Below, one piece after another: positions 1-9,074 of a stretch of 64,000 nt of DNA. The DNA is from CAVRZJ01 sp964594125 (GTDB lineage: Bacteria; Acidobacteriota; Thermoanaerobaculia; Thermoanaerobaculales; Thermoanaerobaculaceae). How positions within the stretch are numbered: position 1 is the first letter of the stretch; each line of letters starts with the position of its first letter. The stretch is from the NCBI GenBank assembly GCA_964594125.1, contig CAZQLL010000019.1:1-64000 (forward strand). Reading direction: 5' to 3'. Both the position numbers and the translations under genes were made by a program. Under the pieces are notes generated by a model. The model was not told the DNA's origin. It did not search any database and worked only from the letters and a program-made list of their open reading frames with translations.

Positions 1-110
1 CGCTAATCACCGGTGGGGGGGGTGGGTTGGGCGCCCCACCCCCCCTCCAACGGCGCGTCGGGGGGGGGGGGCCCCCGCGGGGGCCGCCCCCCCGCGCCGA
101 GAGCGCCGCA
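1..110. repeat. Homopolymeric G/C-run hairpins
   Basis: Bases 16-26 and 35-45 form an 11-bp perfect stem made almost only of G on one side and C on the other. Bases 60-71 are a run of twelve G, followed by the 12-base palindrome CCCCCGCGGGGG at 72-83 and a seven-C run at 87-93. The stretch lies just downstream of the glycosyltransferase stop codon, so it may end that transcript. It has no T tract. Such runs can also form G-quadruplexes and are easily mis-sequenced. Confidence 0.6.
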
Positions 111-1286
111 TCACGGCCGCCGCACCTCCCGCCACGCGCCGATCGCCGTCTCGTAGAGGCGGAGCGCGCGCTCGGCCACCCGCGCGGGGGCAAGGCCGGC
201 GAGCCGCGCCGCACCGGCCGCGACCAGCGCGGAGCGCATCGCGCTGTCGCGGGCGAGGCGCACCGCGAGCGCAGCGAACGCCCCGGCGTCCTCGCCGACC
301 GCCACGCCGCTGTCGTCGCCGTCGCAGAGCCCGGCGACACCGGCCGGCGTGCTGACTGCGGGGACGTGCGCGGCCCAAGCCTCGAGCAGACGCATGCGCA
401 CGCCCGAGGCGGCGCGCACCGGGATCAGGACCGTCGCGGCGGGGTCGTAGAGCTCGCCCGGCGAGGCGACGAAGCCGCGGTGAATGACGCCGGGAACGCC
501 GCGGCCGAGAGTGGACGAGCCGTGACCGGCGAGGTGGAGGCGGGCGCCGGGGAGCGCAGCGAGGATGGGCGGCCAGACGGCGCTCACCAGCCAGCGGGCG
601 CCGTCGCGGTTCGGCCACCAGTCGAACGAGCCGAGAGCGAGGAACGGCGGATCGCCCGCGAGCCGCTCGCGGACGGCGCCGATCGCCGCCGGGCCGACGG
701 GCGGCAGCACCTCGACGTTGGCGCCGGGCGCGATGCGGCGGAACGCCGCGGCGTCGGGCCGCGAGATCGCCGCCACGAGGTCGGCGCGGCGGCACGCCTC
801 CGCCTCGAAGCGAGCCAGCGCCCGGGCCTCGAGGCGCAGCCCGGCGGCGAGCACCGGCGGCGCAAGCCGCGCGAGCTGGCCGAGGAGGTCGGACTCGACG
901 TTCTGCTGGCGCAGCACGACCGGCAGGCGCCCGGCGAGAAGCGGGATAAGCCAGCCGAGATGGATCTGCTCCACGTGCACGACGTCCGGCCGGAAGGAGG
1001 CGATCTCGTCGTCGAGGGCGGCCGCCAGGGCCCGCAGCTTGTAGCGGTTGACCGCTGCCGGGAGGCCGAGCAAGCGGCCGCCGGCCGCCCGGACCCAGGG
1101 CCGCGGTCGGGCCGCCACCGGGCGCAGCAGCGGGGCCGGGTCGACGGTTGCGGCGGCCGGCGCCACCAGTCGCACCGCAAGCCCGGCGGCCGCCAGCGCC
1201 TCGACCAGCGACGCTACCGCGAGGCTGCCGCCCCGCGCGGCGGGCCACGGGGCGCTGGTAGCGACCACGAGCACGCGCGGCGGCAC
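111..1286 (-). CDS. Family 4-like glycosyltransferase
   Basis: A 391-residue cytoplasmic GT-B glycosyltransferase that would move a sugar from a nucleotide donor to a lipid-linked or polysaccharide acceptor. The N-terminus has the acceptor-side signature ARGGSLAVASLVEAL after a first beta strand. The C-terminal donor domain carries LALGSFDWWPNRDG and then ASGVRMRLLEAW, the place where the family has a conserved basic residue and glutamate (here Arg and Glu). The pattern resembles sugar transferases linked to exopolysaccharide or PEP-CTERM systems. The start is GTG and follows directly on the TAG of the flippase gene upstream, so the two are surely co-transcribed and probably make the same surface glycan. 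Acceptor and sugar cannot be told. Confidence 0.85.
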   Translation of the reverse strand: MPPRVLVVATSAPWPAARGGSLAVASLVEALAAAGLAVRLVAPAAATVDPAPLLRPVAARPRPWVRAAGGRLLGLPAAVNRYKLRALAAALDDEIASFRPDVVHVEQIHLGWLIPLLAGRLPVVLRQQNVESDLLGQLARLAPPVLAAGLRLEARALARFEAEACRRADLVAAISRPDAAAFRRIAPGANVEVLPPVGPAAIGAVRERLAGDPPFLALGSFDWWPNRDGARWLVSAVWPPILAALPGARLHLAGHGSSTLGRGVPGVIHRGFVASPGELYDPAATVLIPVRAASGVRMRLLEAWAAHVPAVSTPAGVAGLCDGDDSGVAVGEDAGAFAALAVRLARDSAMRSALVAAGAARLAGLAPARVAERALRLYETAIGAWREVRRP

Positions 1287-2741
1287 CTACGTTCCCACGC
1301 CGCGCCGGGCCGGCGCGAGCAGCTCTGCCAGCCAGCGAGGTTCGAGCACCACGAGAGCGGCCGCGTACGCAAGGCCGAACGCCGCGAGCTTGACCAGCCC
1401 GACAACCGGCGCCGGCCCAGCAGCCGCCGCCTGCGCCGCCGCCCAGCCGGCGGCCAGAGCGAGCGCCGCGGCGGGCGCCGGGGTGGCCGCCAGGCGGTGG
1501 AACGAGAGGTCGACGTGGCGCTGCGCCCACAGCAGCATCAGAGCCACGCCGGCGGCCAGCGCGGCGCAGAGGGCGGCGGCGACCCGGACGGTATCGAGCC
1601 GGTCACCGGCGGCGGCGAGTCCGGCCGCGAGCACCGCGAGCTGCACCACCCCGGCACGCGCCTCGATCCCCGGCCGGCCCACGGCGACGAACAGCGACGA
1701 CAGCAGCACCCGCAGCGGCGCCAGCACCGCTGCGAGCAGCAGCACCCGAAACGCCGGCACCATCGGTAGCCAGCGGGCGCCGAGCACCAGCGTCACCAGC
1801 TCCGGCGCGGCGAGCGCGAGCGCGCCGGCCACGCCGCACGCCGCCCGTGTCACCAGCGCGCCGGCGCGCAGGAACGCCCGCGACAGGCGGGCGCGGTCGT
1901 GGGCGATCTCGGCGAACCCTCCGCGCGCCACAGACTCGATCGGCGCGAGCAGCACCTGCTGGGGGTAGCCGGCGAAGACGGCGGCGCGCGAGTAGTAGCC
2001 GAGCTGCACCTGGCCGAGCGCCAGTCCCGTCCACACCTTGTCCAGCCGCACCAGTGAGACGGCGAGGAGGCTCGTGGCGGTCGCCTGGGCGCCGAAGCGC
2101 AGGAAGTAGCGCGCTTCGCTGCGCGGGTCGGTCAGGCGCGGCCGCCACACCGGCCGCCACAGGTAGAGTACGGCGATCGACGTGAACGCGATCGCCAGGT
2201 CGCCGGCGACCAGCGCCAGCAGGCCGCCGCCGGCGATCGCCACCGGCACCGCGGCGGCGATCGACGCCACCGTGCCGAGCACCTCGGCCGCCGCCAGGCG
2301 GCCATGCTCGACGCGGCGCACCAGCAGCGTGCGCGGCGTCTCCGCGAGGTTGGCCGCGCACGCGGTCAGCGTGAGCGCCACCAGCGCCAGGCGCAGCGGT
2401 CCGTCGGCGGCGATTGCGGCGATCGCCGCCATCGCCGCGCCCCACGCCAGGGTCAGCGCTGCCGTGAGCGTGAAGTGCACCGCCGCCGCCCGCTCCTCGT
2501 TCTCAGTCTCTGGCGCGCGGTGCAGCAGGGCGCCGGACAACCCCAGCGTGCCGAGGTAGCCGCTCCAGGTGACCAGCGACACCGCCAGCGCGTAGACGCC
2601 GAACGCCTCGACCGGCAGCATGCGAGCGAGCGCCACCGCGCGGCCGAAGGCGAGCCCGGCGGCGAGCGAGGTCGCGCTCACCCGCCACCCCGCAGACGTC
2701 AGCGATCGTCGCGCGAGGTCGGGTCGTTGCGGTGAAGTCAC
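1287..2741 (-). CDS. Oligosaccharide flippase (Wzx-like)
   Basis: A 484-residue integral membrane protein with about a dozen hydrophobic segments, of the MOP/polysaccharide-transport superfamily. Such proteins flip undecaprenyl-linked oligosaccharide units across the inner membrane. The N-terminal stretch GWRVSATSLAAGLAFGRAVALARML and the following LPVEAFGVYALAVSL are the usual start of this family (short amphipathic entry, first helix, then the LGxxxFGxY-type motif). Length fits the 430-520 residues typical of Wzx/RfbX proteins. Start is GTG. It is the first gene of a two-gene unit with the glycosyltransferase, with no intergenic base. Substrate is unknown. Confidence 0.85.
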   Translation of the reverse strand: MTSPQRPDLARRSLTSAGWRVSATSLAAGLAFGRAVALARMLPVEAFGVYALAVSLVTWSGYLGTLGLSGALLHRAPETENEERAAAVHFTLTAALTLAWGAAMAAIAAIAADGPLRLALVALTLTACAANLAETPRTLLVRRVEHGRLAAAEVLGTVASIAAAVPVAIAGGGLLALVAGDLAIAFTSIAVLYLWRPVWRPRLTDPRSEARYFLRFGAQATATSLLAVSLVRLDKVWTGLALGQVQLGYYSRAAVFAGYPQQVLLAPIESVARGGFAEIAHDRARLSRAFLRAGALVTRAACGVAGALALAAPELVTLVLGARWLPMVPAFRVLLLAAVLAPLRVLLSSLFVAVGRPGIEARAGVVQLAVLAAGLAAAGDRLDTVRVAAALCAALAAGVALMLLWAQRHVDLSFHRLAATPAPAAALALAAGWAAAQAAAAGPAPVVGLVKLAAFGLAYAAALVVLEPRWLAELLAPARRGVGT

Positions 2742-2891
2742 GGCAATCCAGCATAGCGCTTGGGCGAACCTTCACCCCGACGACCCGCGCGCGCTGTGGG
2801 GGTGAGCGGCCTCCGTGCGCCGCCCGTCCCGCTCCGGTTGGCGCTCGTCCTCATCCCTCTTCTTCGAACCACGAACCACCAGACACGGTCC

Positions 2892-5800
2892 TCATCGCGC
2901 GACGACCGTGACCTCCACCGTGATCGTCTCGCCGCCGCGCTCCACCGCCGCCTGCACGGTCTGGCCGGGAGTGAGCTCCTTAATGATCGCCGAGAAGCCG
3001 GCAAGATTGGCGACGTCTCTGCCGTCGATCCGGAGGATGACGTCGCCCTCCCTGACGCCGGCCTTCTCCGCCGGTGAGCCGGGGGTGACGCCGGCGACCT
3101 TGACTCCCGGACCCGGGTGGGCGAAGTCGGGCATGGTGCCGAAACTCACGCGGCGTCCGGCGCCCGCGCCGGGGCCGCCGGGCTGGCCGCCGGCGGCTGC
3201 TGCCGGGGGCGGCGCCGAGGCGGCGGCCGCGATCGTCGCGGTGAGCGGCTCGGCGCGCTCGCCGAGGTAGGCGATCGCCTCCCTGACGAACGTCGCGACC
3301 TTCACGAGGCCTGCAGCATCGACCTTGTCGGCGGTGTCGCCGGGGCGGTGGTAGTCGGCGTGCGGGCCGGTGAAGACCTGCACCGCCGGCACGCCGCGGT
3401 CGATGAAGCTCTTCTGGTCCGATGACTCGAGGCTGTCCGGGATCATCCGCCCCTCGACGCCGGTGGTGAAGCCGGCGCCGCGGAAGATGTGCTGCCACTC
3501 CGTCGCGGTGCCGGTGGCGATCACCGACACCTTCCGGTCGTGCAGGCGGCCGACGGTGTCGAGGTTGATGACGCCGATCGTCTTGTCGAGCGGGAACGCC
3601 GGGTGGTCGACGTAGTGCCGCGACCCCAATCGTCCTGCCTCCTCGCCGGTGAACGCGACGAACACCAGTGTGCGCTGCGGCGGCGCCCCGGTGGAGAGCA
3701 CCTTGGCGAGTTCGAGCATCACCGCGACGCCGCTGGCGTTGTCGTCGGCGCCGGGGTAGAGCCTGCCCTCGTCGCCGGCGCGCACGTCGGGCCAGCCGAA
3801 GCCGAGGTGGTCGTAATGCGCGGTGAGCAGCGCCGCCTGTCCGGCGAGCTCGGGCTTCGTCCCCGGCAGCACGCCGATCACGTTGCGCAGCGTCGTCGGG
3901 GCGCCGGTCGGAGTTCTCACCGAGACGAACGACTGGAAGTAGGTGCCCTGGTCGCCGCCGGGCCTCAGGCCTATCGCCATGAACGCCGCCGCGACGTACT
4001 CCGCGGCCGCGTCGAGGCCCTTCGTGCCGATCCCGCGTCCCTCGCGCTCGGGCGCCGCCAACCACTCGATGTGACCCATCAGCGCCCCCTGCGAGAACAC
4101 CGGCGGCGGCTCGGCGAGCGCCTTGCGCGCCGGGGCCGCGAGCGCCGGCAGCGCGGTCGCGCGCTCCGGGCTCGGGCGCAGGTCGACGCGAAGCGGCGAG
4201 TCGCCGGCCTCCCACTGCCCCTTGAGGACGTTGTTCGCCTCGGCGCCGGCGAAACCCAGGTAGGAGTACTTGCCGTAGTGCGGCAGCTTGCGGCCGAGCG
4301 CCGGGAGCGCCGCGAGGTCGTCGGCGAGCACCCAGGCGACCGCCTTCTCCGGGTCCCCGGGGTGGCGCCGGACGATGACGGCGGCGTGGCCGGCGAGCGG
4401 CATCGTCTCTCGGCCGACCGCGAGCGTGCCGCCGGCGAGCGACCACTCCGCCGCCGCGGCGAGCGCGGAGGCGAGCGCGTTGCCGCGCCCGAGCAGCCAC
4501 ACCGCGCGGTCGCCAGGGAGCCGCGCCACCTCGGCGTCGGTGCGGATCTCCGGCTGGTGGCTGTCGCTGCGCCACCCCTCGATCAGGGAGCGGTACGCTG
4601 CCTGCTCGGCTGGCGGCGCCTGCGCCGGGAGGACGGCGAGCGGCCGCGGCTCGCCGAACACCTGCCCGAGTGACGGCGGCACCTCGCGCGGGTCGAGCAG
4701 GCGGAAGGTGTCGAAGTGAGGGTCGGCGTGGAGGGCGAGCGGCTTCGCGTCGGCGCGCACGGCGAAGGGCGCCGCGGCGCCCTCCATGCGCACCGTCACG
4801 GTCACCAGCGCGCCGGCCGTCTGGACGACCACCGGCACGTCCAGCAGCAGCGGCGCGCCGGCCTGCGTCTGCTTCAGCGTGCCGGTCACCTGCCAGCCGC
4901 CGCCGAGAGCCGGCGCCGCGTTCGCCGCAACCTCCAGACGCGCCGCGCCGGCGCGTCCGACGTGGTCGGCGAAGAAGCGGGAGAGATCCGCGCCCGCGAT
5001 CGCCTCCATCGACGTGCGCACGTCGGCGAACGAGGCCTGCCGGCCGCGCTGCTCGCGGTAGAAGCGGGCGGCCCAGGTGCGGAACCCGTCGTCGCCCAGC
5101 CTCGCCCGCAGCATGTGAAACACCATCAACGCCTTGCCGTATCCGACCGCCTCGGTGACGGCGGAGTGGCGGGAGCGGAACTCGACAAGCGGGAAGTCGC
5201 GCCCGTCGCGCACGTACGAGCGGTACTTCTGCAGCGTGTCGCGCCGGTACTCGTGCCCGCGCCCCCGCTGCTCCTGGATCAGGAAGTCCGCCATGTACGC
5301 GGTCAGCCCCTCGCACCAGTTGCCGCTCGAGTAGTCCACGAACACCGAGTTGCCCCACCAGTTGTGGAGGATCTCGTGCGGGTAGGAGGACGTGACGATG
5401 AACGGCAGCCGGATCACCTGCGAGCCGAGCAGCGTGTACGACGGCATGCCGTAGCCGGTCTCCCAGAAGTTCTCGACGAGGGCGAACTTGCCGTACGGGT
5501 ACGGGCCGATCAGGGCGCGGTACGTCTCGATGTACTGCGCGGTCGCCTGCAGGTACCTGGCGGCCAGCGCGTCGTCCTTCTGCCGCAGGTAGACCAGCGC
5601 CTCGACGGCGCCCGCAGCCTCGCCGTACTGCACGAGCGGCCCGCCGGCGAGCGTGATCTCGTCGACGGGGCCGTGCGACTCCCAACGCGCGACGCCGGCG
5701 GCATCGCGCGAGGTGCCGTTGCCGGGCGCGATGGCGTGCCAGGAGTCGGGGAGCGCCGCCGCGAGCTCGTACTCGATCAGGCCGTCGGAGAGGTGCGGGT

Positions 5801-6296
5801 ACCAGTAACCGTTGCCTGCGAGGTAGACTCCATCCTTCGACACGATCCCCAGCGTCTCGCGCATCCCGCGCGTGTACTGCTCCTTCTCGTCGGACAGGCC
5901 GAAGTCGAACGCGCCGGCGTAGCGCAGGCGGACGGCGCCGCCCGCGTCGGGCAGCGCGACACGGTAGCGCCTGAGCCTGCCCTGCGACCACGCGGCGTCG
6001 GCGCTGCCGTTGATGCCGAAGAACCGCTCGGCGTCGGCGGCGCCGCCGAGCGGCACCTCGGCGAGCGGCGGCTCGGCCTCCTCGACCGCGAGCGCGCCGT
6101 TGAGCAGCAGCTCGGCGGCGCCGCTTCGCACCAGCGCCGCCGGCACCGTCACGGTGTCGGCGACCGTGAGCCGGCCGCGGGCGGGGTCGAGCTCCACCGC
6201 GAGCGCGTGGCGGACGCGGCCGGCGGGCTCGGCGGCCGCGGCCCCCGCCGGCAGCAGGGCGGCGGCGAGGGCGAGGGCGGCATGGCGGCGGCTCAT
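2892..6296 (-). CDS. Exported M1-like/M28 double peptidase with C-terminal PDZ
   Basis: A 1134-residue exported protein with two peptidase domains. After a signal peptide (about residues 1-22) comes an M1-type aminopeptidase region with HEILH at 307-311, a following NWWGN and WCEGLTAY; the third zinc-ligand Glu is reached after 17 residues, one fewer than the textbook 18. A middle domain follows. Around 735-1010 lies an M28 peptidase with its zinc ligands visible: AHYDHLG (H827, D829), GADDNASG, FTGEEAG, NLDTVG and DYHRPGD. The last 90 residues are a PDZ domain (VTPGSPAEKAGVREGDVILRIDG). The start ATG overlaps the stop of the ChaN-like gene by four bases (ATGA), so translation is coupled. Function is probably periplasmic peptide breakdown; substrates are unknown. 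Confidence 0.85.
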   Translation of the reverse strand: MSRRHAALALAAALLPAGAAAAEPAGRVRHALAVELDPARGRLTVADTVTVPAALVRSGAAELLLNGALAVEEAEPPLAEVPLGGAADAERFFGINGSADAAWSQGRLRRYRVALPDAGGAVRLRYAGAFDFGLSDEKEQYTRGMRETLGIVSKDGVYLAGNGYWYPHLSDGLIEYELAAALPDSWHAIAPGNGTSRDAAGVARWESHGPVDEITLAGGPLVQYGEAAGAVEALVYLRQKDDALAARYLQATAQYIETYRALIGPYPYGKFALVENFWETGYGMPSYTLLGSQVIRLPFIVTSSYPHEILHNWWGNSVFVDYSSGNWCEGLTAYMADFLIQEQRGRGHEYRRDTLQKYRSYVRDGRDFPLVEFRSRHSAVTEAVGYGKALMVFHMLRARLGDDGFRTWAARFYREQRGRQASFADVRTSMEAIAGADLSRFFADHVGRAGAARLEVAANAAPALGGGWQVTGTLKQTQAGAPLLLDVPVVVQTAGALVTVTVRMEGAAAPFAVRADAKPLALHADPHFDTFRLLDPREVPPSLGQVFGEPRPLAVLPAQAPPAEQAAYRSLIEGWRSDSHQPEIRTDAEVARLPGDRAVWLLGRGNALASALAAAAEWSLAGGTLAVGRETMPLAGHAAVIVRRHPGDPEKAVAWVLADDLAALPALGRKLPHYGKYSYLGFAGAEANNVLKGQWEAGDSPLRVDLRPSPERATALPALAAPARKALAEPPPVFSQGALMGHIEWLAAPEREGRGIGTKGLDAAAEYVAAAFMAIGLRPGGDQGTYFQSFVSVRTPTGAPTTLRNVIGVLPGTKPELAGQAALLTAHYDHLGFGWPDVRAGDEGRLYPGADDNASGVAVMLELAKVLSTGAPPQRTLVFVAFTGEEAGRLGSRHYVDHPAFPLDKTIGVINLDTVGRLHDRKVSVIATGTATEWQHIFRGAGFTTGVEGRMIPDSLESSDQKSFIDRGVPAVQVFTGPHADYHRPGDTADKVDAAGLVKVATFVREAIAYLGERAEPLTATIAAAASAPPPAAAAGGQPGGPGAGAGRRVSFGTMPDFAHPGPGVKVAGVTPGSPAEKAGVREGDVILRIDGRDVANLAGFSAIIKELTPGQTVQAAVERGGETITVEVTVVAR

Positions 6297-7642
6297 TCCG
6301 GCTTCTCCCTCTTCGGCTGCGTCGGCGGCATCCCCGGGGGCATCGCCGGCATCGCCGGCATGGCGGGCTTCGCCGCCTCGGCCGGCGCCGCGGCCTCGGC
6401 GGTCCTCGGGGCGGCCGGTTTCGGCGGCGTGCGCCGGAAGAAGGCGCGCAGCGTGACCTCCTGCCCGCCGCGCAGCACCGTGTAGGCGGCGGCGTCGCCC
6501 CAACGCCGCTCCGCCATCATGCGGTTGTTGGTCTCCTTGTCGGTGATCGCCACCCCGTCGACCGACACCAGTTCGTCGCCCACCTTGAACCCCGCGGCCT
6601 CTCCCACCGACCCCTTCGCGACCGCGATCACCGTGTAGCGCTCGCCGCTCTTCTGCTCCGGCGTCGAGACGCCGAGGGTCGGGTAGAGCGGGTCGGTCTC
6701 CGGCGGCAGCCCCCAGACGAAGTCGGCGTACGAGGCACGCACCTGCGAGACCACCGTCTCGCGCTCGGCGTCGGCGACAGGGATCGGCACCACCGAGGCG
6801 ATGCGCCCGTCGAACCACAGGCGGGCCTGACGCTCGGCGCCGAGCCCGTAGGCGACGTGGCCGGCGCCGATCAGCACCACCGTGATCGCCTTCTCGCCGC
6901 CGTGCTTCTTCAGCGCCTGCAGCGCGTTCCACCCCATCGCGGCGTCCCACGTGCACTGCGCGCGGAACATCGCGACGAACATCTCGTCCGGCATGTTGCC
7001 GTGCAGCGCGTCGGCGCCGGAGAAGAACGCCCGGAAGAGCCGCTTGTGCTCGTCGCTGTCGAGGTCGATGCGCTCCGGCAGGTACGCCCGCTGCTCCGGC
7101 GTGAGCGCCTCGAGCCCCTTCATGCGCACCGTCTGCACCACCGCCCGCGGGGCGTTGACACCGAACATGCGGATGCCGTTGGCGTGCGCGAACGTGAAGA
7201 TCGGGCGGTAGTAGTTCCAGTGGTATCCCCAGTTCCTGTACCAGCGCGAGCCGGCGACGAACGCCTCCTCGCTCATCCCCGGCTCGGCGTACCAGCGGTC
7301 GAGCCACTCCTGCTCGGAGGCCGGGTACATCTCGAGGCCGATCAGCACCTGGCGGCCGCGCCTGTGCAGCTCCTGGACGACGCGGAGCTGCGCCTGGTGA
7401 AAGTCGTCGTTGGTGTGGCTCTCGCCCACGAACAGCAGTTTCACGCCGTCGAGACGGGCGGCCAGCTCCGCGGGCGTGATCACATCGCCGGTGCGGGTGT
7501 CGGTGATGCCGTCGAGCACGACGGTGGCGTACGCATCCCTGCGCGCGGGGTCGCCGACCGCGAGGTCGAGGGCGGGGTCGTCGGCGGCGGCAGCTCCGGC
7601 AACGGCGAGCAGGAAGATCACGGCGCACGGGGTTCTGGTCAT
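6293..7642 (-). CDS. ChaN-like haem/iron-binding family protein with PDZ domain
   Basis: A 449-residue exported protein. Residues 1-20 form a signal peptide. The region about 40-300 matches the ChaN-like family (iron-regulated, haem-binding, EreA/TraB-like fold): KLLFVGESHTNDDFH near the start and IGLEMYPASEQEWLDRWY and a later VVLIGAGHVAYGLG. A PDZ domain follows (GSVGEAAGFKVGDELVSVDG, about 325-400), then a Pro/Ala/Met-rich tail with repeated PAMPAMPP. A good Shine-Dalgarno (GAGGTGAGACG) precedes the ATG. It is the first gene of a coupled pair with the M1-M28 peptidase, and both have PDZ domains, which suggests a shared partner or location in the periplasm. Catalytic role is not established. 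Confidence 0.8.
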   Translation of the reverse strand: MTRTPCAVIFLLAVAGAAAADDPALDLAVGDPARRDAYATVVLDGITDTRTGDVITPAELAARLDGVKLLFVGESHTNDDFHQAQLRVVQELHRRGRQVLIGLEMYPASEQEWLDRWYAEPGMSEEAFVAGSRWYRNWGYHWNYYRPIFTFAHANGIRMFGVNAPRAVVQTVRMKGLEALTPEQRAYLPERIDLDSDEHKRLFRAFFSGADALHGNMPDEMFVAMFRAQCTWDAAMGWNALQALKKHGGEKAITVVLIGAGHVAYGLGAERQARLWFDGRIASVVPIPVADAERETVVSQVRASYADFVWGLPPETDPLYPTLGVSTPEQKSGERYTVIAVAKGSVGEAAGFKVGDELVSVDGVAITDKETNNRMMAERRWGDAAAYTVLRGGQEVTLRAFFRRTPPKPAAPRTAEAAAPAEAAKPAMPAMPAMPPGMPPTQPKREKPE

Positions 7643-7866
7643 CGTCTCACCTCGGGCTGCCCGCCACGCGGCGCGGCCAACCAGTCACACCGCCAACGCT
7701 AACACGGCCGTGCCAATGCCCGCCCGCGGCCACCGTTGCCGCGCGCGCGGGGTGCGGCACGCGGCGGTCGCGCGCGGCGCCCTCCCTCCCCGCGGCGTGC
7801 CGCGCGTCCGTCCGGTCGCCGGACACGTGCAGTCGGATCTGCCCGCTCCTCGCGTACCATGGAGTC

Positions 7867-8937
7867 ATGTCGACGCCACCACCGTCCGGCGCCTGGACAC
7901 TTCCCGGCGAGGCGCTCGCCTACGCCGCCGAGGTGCACGACGGGCAGCTCCGCAAGGGCACCACGATCCCGTACCTCTCCCACCTGCTCGCCGTTGCGGC
8001 GCTCGTCGCCGAGGACGGCGGCTCGCCGGTCGAGCTCGCGGCCGCGCTGCTCCACGACGCCGCCGAGGACCGCGGCGGCCGCGCCCGCCTCGCCGACATC
8101 GAGCGCCGCTTCGGCGCCGCGGTCGCCGGCATCGTCGGCGAGTGCAGCGACACGCTGGAGACCGTCAAGGAGCCGTGGCGGGTGCGCAAGGAGCGCTACC
8201 TCGACCACCTGCCGCGCGCCAGCGACGGCGCCGTACGGGTGTCCCTCGCCGACAAGGTCGCCAACCTGCGCACGATCGTCGACGGCTTCCGCGTGCTCGG
8301 GGAGCGCTTCTGGGAACGTTTCGACGAGGACTCCGATCCGCTCTGGTACTACGGCGCCGTGCTCGAGGTCCTGCGGCGGCGCAGCGACAGCCCACTCGTC
8401 GCCGAGCTGGCGGCGCTGTACCAGGCCCTGGCGGCCGACGTGGTCGCGGCGCCGCACCCGCTGCCGGACTCGTACTGGGTGGTGCCGGGACGGCTGCTCG
8501 CCGGCGAGTACCCGGGCGCGGCCGACGCCTGGCGGGCCAGACGCCAGATCCGCCGCCTGGGCTGGTGCGGTGTCCAGGAGTACATCGACCTCACCGAGCC
8601 CGGCGAGTACCATGTGGAGCCGTACGCCCACCTGCTCGTGGGCGCCCGCCACCGGCGCTTCCCGATCCCGGACCGCGGCGTGCCCGAGACCGCCGAAATG
8701 GAAACGATCCTGGCTGCCATCGACGAGGGCCTGGCAGCGGGGAAGGTCCTGTACGTGCACTGCTTCGGCGGCATCGGCAGAACGGGCGCCGTAGTCGGTT
8801 GCTGGATGGTGCGCACGGGCGCGTCGCCCGACGAGGCGCTGGCGACGATCGCGCGGCTGCGCGAGGGGACGCCGGAGCGCGACGTGCCGTCGCCGGAGAC
8901 GTGGGAGCAGCGCGAGTTCGTCAGGCAGTGGCGCTGA
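7867..8937 (+). CDS. HD (alarmone-hydrolase-like) and dual-specificity phosphatase fusion
   Basis: A 356-residue cytoplasmic two-domain protein. Residues about 10-190 are an HD hydrolase of the RelA/SpoT-Mesh1 type: VHDGQLRKGT, YLSH, then H63-D64 and E67-D68 in LLHDAAED, and the late metal Asp in LADKVANLR. In that family these residues bind manganese and cleave ppGpp or related nucleotides. Residues about 205-356 are a cysteine phosphatase: general-acid Asp269 in FPIPDRGVP and the signature HCFGGIGRTG with Cys299 and Arg305. Both active sites look intact. The gene stands alone, divergent from chaN. The ATG has a GGAG only two bases upstream, so initiation may be weak. Substrates of both halves are unknown. 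Confidence 0.8.
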   Translation: MSTPPPSGAWTLPGEALAYAAEVHDGQLRKGTTIPYLSHLLAVAALVAEDGGSPVELAAALLHDAAEDRGGRARLADIERRFGAAVAGIVGECSDTLETVKEPWRVRKERYLDHLPRASDGAVRVSLADKVANLRTIVDGFRVLGERFWERFDEDSDPLWYYGAVLEVLRRRSDSPLVAELAALYQALAADVVAAPHPLPDSYWVVPGRLLAGEYPGAADAWRARRQIRRLGWCGVQEYIDLTEPGEYHVEPYAHLLVGARHRRFPIPDRGVPETAEMETILAAIDEGLAAGKVLYVHCFGGIGRTGAVVGCWMVRTGASPDEALATIARLREGTPERDVPSPETWEQREFVRQWR

Positions 8938-8966
8938 TGGGATGTGAGCGACTCACGGGCTCTCGT

Positions 8967-9048
8967 CGCCGTGCCGGCGGCACGGCGGCGGGTGGGGTGC
9001 AGCCCACGACTTCACGTCGCGGGCTCAAGAGACGGGCGGCAGCCCGTC
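8967..9048 (+). terminator. Three consecutive hairpins after the HD-phosphatase gene
   Basis: Three stem-loops stand within 82 bases: a 9-bp stem at 8967-8975/8979-8987 (loop GGC), a stem at 9001-9010/9016-9025 with one mismatch, and a perfect 7-bp stem at 9031-9037/9042-9048. None has a T tract. They lie between two co-directed genes, so they may end the first transcript or shield the start of the second. Confidence 0.5.
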
Positions 9049-9074
9049 CATGACGGGAGCGCGGGGAGGCGGCG

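Noticed and set aside
7..1769. Long frames on both strands over the first glycosyltransferase
   Set aside because: Arg/Gly/Ala-rich shadows; the glycosyltransferase on the minus strand has clear motifs.
6297..7628. N-terminal extension of the M1-M28 peptidase through the chaN gene
   Set aside because: The frame is open but Arg/Pro-rich and has no protein-like pattern; the signal peptide and ATG at 6296 mark the true start.
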